This document shows, piece after piece, positions 7,379 through 10,123 of a stretch of DNA of 10,123 nt (positions within the stretch are counted from its first letter, which is position 1; every line of letters begins with the position of its first letter). Source of the stretch: UKL13-2 sp040006575 (lineage in GTDB: Bacteria; Pseudomonadota; Gammaproteobacteria; Burkholderiales; Usitatibacteraceae); NCBI GenBank assembly GCA_040006575.1, contig JBDTWS010000147.1, positions 1 to 10,123 of the forward strand, in the 5' to 3' direction. Below the pieces are notes generated by a model. The model was given only the letters and a program-made list of their open reading frames with translations, was not told where the DNA came from and searched no databases. Both the position numbers and the translations under genes were made by a program.

Positions 7379-8980
7379 ATGTTGCTACGAATATTGCTGG
7401 CCAGCTTACTTATCATTTGTTCTGATTTTTCCGTCGCCGCGAACGGCCCCGGAAAAAATCTCCGCTGGTCTTCACAAGGCGACATCGCCACCCTCGATCC
7501 GCACAGCCAGAACGAAACCTTCAACAACGGCATGAACAACCAGGTATACGAATACCTGGCCATGCGCAGCAAGCTCGCGTTCGAGAAGTACGACCCGGCG
7601 CTGGCAGTATCGTGGACCAATCCGTCGCCGCTGGTGTGGGTGTTCAAGCTGCGGCGTGGCGTGAAATTCCAGGACGGCTCGCCGTTCACGGCTGACGATG
7701 TGGTGTTCTCGTTCAACCGCGCGCGGGAATCGAGTGTCACGTTCAAGCTCTATTCCACGCAATCGGGTGTGGCGAAAAAGATCGACGATTTCACCGTCGA
7801 ATTCACGACACCCGTGCCCAACCCGGTGATGATGGATACGATCACCAACATCATGATCATGAGCAAGGCCTGGTGCGAAAAATACAAGGTCACGCGCCCG
7901 CAGGAATTCAAGAACAAGGAAGAGACCTACGCCGTGCGCAATGCCATGGGTACCGGGCCGTACATCCTCGTCATCTGGGAGCCGGGCGTAAAAGCGCTGT
8001 ACAAAAAGAATCCCGACTGGTGGGGTGTGAAGGAAGGCATCTATGACGGCAATGTCGAGACCATCGACTACCGCCCCATCTCCAACGCCGCCACCCGCAT
8101 GGCCGCGCTGAAATCCGGCGAAGTGGATTTTGTGCTCGATCCGCCGGTGCAGAACGTGACCTCGCTGAAAGAAGACGCCGACCTGAAAGTGTGGGAAGGA
8201 TTTGAAAATCGCGTGGTGTTCCTGGGCTTCGACCAGGCGCGCAACGAATTGCTGTATTCGGACGTGAAGGGAAAAAATCCTTTCAAGGATCGGCGCGTTC
8301 GCCAGGCGCTATACCAGGCAATCGATATCGCGGCCATCAAATCGCAGGTGATGCGCGGCCTGTCGGCGCCGACGGCAATTGCGTTCCAGGCAGGCACGGG
8401 CGCGGGCGTGCCGGAGGCACTTGAGAAACGCTATCCGTACGACGTGAACGCCGCGAAGAAACTGATGGCCGAGGCCGGCTATCCCAATGGCTTCGGCTTT
8501 ACATTGACGTGCCCCAACGATCGCTACATCAACGATGAAAAAATCTGTGTGGCGGTGGCGGCCATGTGGGCGCGCATAGGCCTAACCGTAAAAGTGGAAG
8601 CCATGCCCAAGGCGCACTATTTCCCCAAGGCTGAAAAGCGTGATGTCAGCGCGTACCTGCTGGGCTGGGGCGGCGGCTCGACCGATGCGATCTTCATCCT
8701 GAAGCCGGTGATGCACAGCAAGAACAGCCAGGGCGCGGGTGACGCCAATTACGGCGACGCCAGGAATGATGAGCTCGACCAGTTGATCGACAAGCTGGAA
8801 GGTGAGATGAACGTGGCCGATCGGCAGGCGATGCTGGCCAAGGCGGCGAAGTTGATGCAGGACGAAGTGCACGTCATACCGCTGCATCGCCAGGTGATTC
8901 CGTGGGTGTCACGCAAGAATATTTCAGTGGTGCACCGGCCCAGCAATATCCTCAATCCGGTCTGGGTGCGGATTAACTGA
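7379..8980 (+). CDS. Periplasmic peptide-type ABC transporter substrate-binding protein (SBP_bac_5), copy B
   Basis: This is a paralogue of the preceding gene A, also 533 residues and collinear over the mature length; by eye well over half of the positions are identical. It shares LRWSSQGDIATLDPH (28-42), FTADDVVFSFNRA (103-115), TPVPNPVMMD (144-153), RNAMGTGPY (187-195), DFVLDPPVQN (250-259), NPFKDRRVR (300-308) and CPNDRYINDEKIC (378-390). The Cys378/Cys390 pair is kept. The signal peptide is about 1-20 (Arg4, leucine-rich core, SVA before Ala21). Cys14 in LLIIC does not form a proper lipobox. GAGG at 7370-7373 precedes ATG 7379. Differences at likely ligand-contact segments (FQDG at 97-100 for WHDG in copy A, and the 118-132 stretch) suggest a different ligand. 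The stop overlaps that of the convergent yqaA-like gene by 8 bp. No clear promoter motif was seen upstream, and no transporter partner genes adjoin it. Confidence 0.92.
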   Translation: MLLRILLASLLIICSDFSVAANGPGKNLRWSSQGDIATLDPHSQNETFNNGMNNQVYEYLAMRSKLAFEKYDPALAVSWTNPSPLVWVFKLRRGVKFQDGSPFTADDVVFSFNRARESSVTFKLYSTQSGVAKKIDDFTVEFTTPVPNPVMMDTITNIMIMSKAWCEKYKVTRPQEFKNKEETYAVRNAMGTGPYILVIWEPGVKALYKKNPDWWGVKEGIYDGNVETIDYRPISNAATRMAALKSGEVDFVLDPPVQNVTSLKEDADLKVWEGFENRVVFLGFDQARNELLYSDVKGKNPFKDRRVRQALYQAIDIAAIKSQVMRGLSAPTAIAFQAGTGAGVPEALEKRYPYDVNAAKKLMAEAGYPNGFGFTLTCPNDRYINDEKICVAVAAMWARIGLTVKVEAMPKAHYFPKAEKRDVSAYLLGWGGGSTDAIFILKPVMHSKNSQGAGDANYGDARNDELDQLIDKLEGEMNVADRQAMLAKAAKLMQDEVHVIPLHRQVIPWVSRKNISVVHRPSNILNPVWVRIN

Positions 8981-9401
8981 AGAAGCGTGCGCTGATCAAG
9001 CTCCAGCCCGAGGCCAGCAACAGGTAGCGCGCGCATTTACCAATCGCCATCATCAGCAGCGTGAGCCACGGGTTCAGGCGTAGCCATCCGGCGGCGAGGC
9101 ACAGCGCATCGCCCACCAGCGGCACCCACGAGAGCAGCAACGCCCATTCGCCATAGTGCTTGAGCCACAGCATGGCTTTGTTCTCGACCTTGTTCGGGAA
9201 TAGCCGGCCGATGAGATACGAGGTCATGCCGCCGATTGTATTTGCGACGGTGGCGATGCCGATGGCGGGCCAGAACAGTTGCGGGAATTTGGCCAGCAGG
9301 CCGATGAGGACGATTTCGGAATTGCCGGGCAACAATGTCGCGGAAAGAAATGCGGAAGCGGCGAGGCCCCAGAGTCCGGCGTCGGGTGAGAAATCGAACA
9401 T
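8973..9401 (-). CDS. yqaA: YqaA-family (DedA/VTT-like) inner-membrane protein
   Basis: This is a small polytopic membrane protein of 142 residues, the same length as E. coli YqaA. It matches that family in ATLLPGNSEIVLIG (21-34) and SWVPLVGDALCLAAGWLRL (91-109), the latter corresponding to the family's W-P-x-x-G-D-x-x-x-x-x-A-G motif. Hydrophobic segments lie at about 10-36, 43-66, 84-106 and 111-134. The function of YqaA is not established; the wider DedA/VTT superfamily is linked to lipid scrambling and membrane homeostasis, so any specific role here would be a guess. The ATG at 9401 fits the family length, but its ribosome binding site is weak. The gene lies 68 bp downstream of phhA on the same strand and may be co-transcribed with it. 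Its TAA overlaps the stop of the convergent binding-protein gene. Confidence 0.85.
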   Translation of the reverse strand: MFDFSPDAGLWGLAASAFLSATLLPGNSEIVLIGLLAKFPQLFWPAIGIATVANTIGGMTSYLIGRLFPNKVENKAMLWLKHYGEWALLLSWVPLVGDALCLAAGWLRLNPWLTLLMMAIGKCARYLLLASGWSLISARFFS

Positions 9402-9436
9402 ATCAGTGCGGCAAAGTCATTTACTGGCGCGGCTAA

Positions 9437-9454
9437 CAGGCCAGAAATGGCCTG
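9437..9454. other. Hairpin between phhA and the yqaA-like gene
   Basis: CAGGCCA (9437-9443) and TGGCCTG (9448-9454) form a perfect 7-bp stem around a 4-base loop. It starts 15 bases after the phhA stop on the minus strand. No T-run follows on either strand, so it is a weak terminator candidate at best; it could also be a transcript-stabilising stem. Confidence 0.45.
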
Positions 9455-9469
9455 CGATGCACACCGGTG

Positions 9470-10123
9470 CTAGACTTTGACCAACTTGTCCTCCGGGATT
9501 GTTTCATTCGCCGCCAGATCTTGTCGCCTGCGCAGTTCCGTGTAGTACGGCGTGAAATCCGGCGCGGTCGCGTCGAACAATTGCTTGAAACTGTCGATCA
9601 CAAAATACGTTTCCTGGAAAGTATCGATCTTGTAATGCGATTGCATCACGCGCAGCAGGTCGAACTTGATGCGATTGGGATTCGGGTTTTCGATGCAGTA
9701 CGGCAACTCGCCCCCCGACGACAAAATGCCTGCGCCGTAGGTGCGCAATCCTTTTGGCGTCTGGATCAAACCGAACTCCACGGTGTACCAGTAAAGCCGT
9801 GCCAGGTAATCAAGCGCATTCAACCCTTTCGCCTTCACGCCGCCAATACCATAGGCCTCAAGGTAGTCGGCGAAAAACTTGTTGAACAGCAGCGGCACGT
9901 GGCCGAAGAAATCGTGAAAGATATCGGGCTCGACGATGTAATCGAATTCTTCCGGGCTGCGCAGCCAGACGGAAACCGGGAAGCGGCGGTTGGCGAGGTG
10001 CGTGAAAAAAACGTCGTCGGGAATGAGGCCCGGCACCGCGACAAGTGTCCAGCCGGTGGCCGGTTGCAGCTTGGCGTTGATCTCGTCGAAATGCGGAATG
10101 CCCGCGCCGAAATTCAGCGCGCC
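9470..10123 (-). CDS. phhA: Phenylalanine 4-monooxygenase (phenylalanine hydroxylase), N-terminus outside the window
   Basis: This enzyme is the cytosolic, iron- and tetrahydropterin-dependent hydroxylase that converts phenylalanine to tyrosine. The window shows the last 217 residues; the frame is open through the right edge, so the true start is beyond 10123. The visible part begins GIPHFDEINAKLQPATGWTL and contains the signature FHDFFGHVPLL. The iron ligands are His70, His75 and Glu116 (in YWYTVEFGL), numbered from the first visible residue. Their spacing of 5 and 41 equals that of His138, His143 and Glu184 in Chromobacterium violaceum PAH, so about 68 residues are missing. Substrate and pterin-site segments RFPVSVWLR (47-55) and YGAGILSSGGE (129-139) are also present. 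It is followed on the same strand by the yqaA-like gene. A GTG at 10036 is an internal Val codon, not the start. Confidence 0.96.
   Translation of the reverse strand, partial: GALNFGAGIPHFDEINAKLQPATGWTLVAVPGLIPDDVFFTHLANRRFPVSVWLRSPEEFDYIVEPDIFHDFFGHVPLLFNKFFADYLEAYGIGGVKAKGLNALDYLARLYWYTVEFGLIQTPKGLRTYGAGILSSGGELPYCIENPNPNRIKFDLLRVMQSHYKIDTFQETYFVIDSFKQLFDATAPDFTPYYTELRRRQDLAANETIPEDKLVKV

Noticed and set aside
7379..7438. Lipoprotein signal in binding protein B (Cys14 after LLII)
   Set aside because: The residue before Cys is Ile, not Gly/Ala/Ser, and the hydrophobic core is too short before it; a normal SVA cleavage site follows at residue 20.
9835..10044. Minus-strand frame of 69 codons inside phhA
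   Set aside because: Out-of-frame shadow of the clear phenylalanine hydroxylase coding sequence.

Overview
The window is ordinary, densely coded bacterial chromosome of moderately high GC content. It most resembles a betaproteobacterium. That guess rests on the gene content (bacterial PhhA, GabD, an M61 peptidase with a PDZ domain, YqaA) and on a Burkholderiales/Xanthomonadales-like GC-rich intergenic palindrome; no rRNA or marker gene is present to confirm it. I found seven protein genes, all intact except one cut by the right window edge. There are no RNA genes, insertion sequences, phage genes or CRISPR arrays.

Left part (1-5412), minus strand. In transcription order this holds an M61-family aminopeptidase (5412-3523), then a 161-bp gap with a plausible promoter and a 9-bp tandem repeat, then gabD-type succinate-semialdehyde dehydrogenase (3361-1877). 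An exported gamma-glutamyltransferase (1884-88) follows, and its start codon lies inside the last codons of gabD. The last two genes look co-transcribed and translationally coupled.

Middle part (5533-8980), plus strand. Two consecutive paralogous periplasmic substrate-binding proteins of the peptide/opine/nickel (SBP_bac_5) family are present. Each is 533 residues with its own signal peptide and ribosome binding site. A 244-bp spacer separates them and carries a strong intrinsic terminator followed by a cluster of palindromes bounded by a 9-bp inverted repeat. No permease or ATPase gene accompanies them here.

Right part (8973-10123), minus strand. Phenylalanine 4-hydroxylase (phhA, N-terminus outside the window) is followed by a small YqaA/DedA-like membrane protein. 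The stop codon of the latter overlaps, tail to tail, the stop of the second binding protein.

The common theme is capture and breakdown of amino acids and peptides: peptide-type binding proteins, a periplasmic gamma-glutamyl hydrolase, an aminopeptidase, GABA/glutarate-semialdehyde oxidation and phenylalanine hydroxylation. That link is inferred from proximity only. I did not find a convincing new type of biological system. The points most worth a second look are the orphan tandem binding proteins, the gabD-ggt coupling, and the palindromic element between the binding-protein genes.
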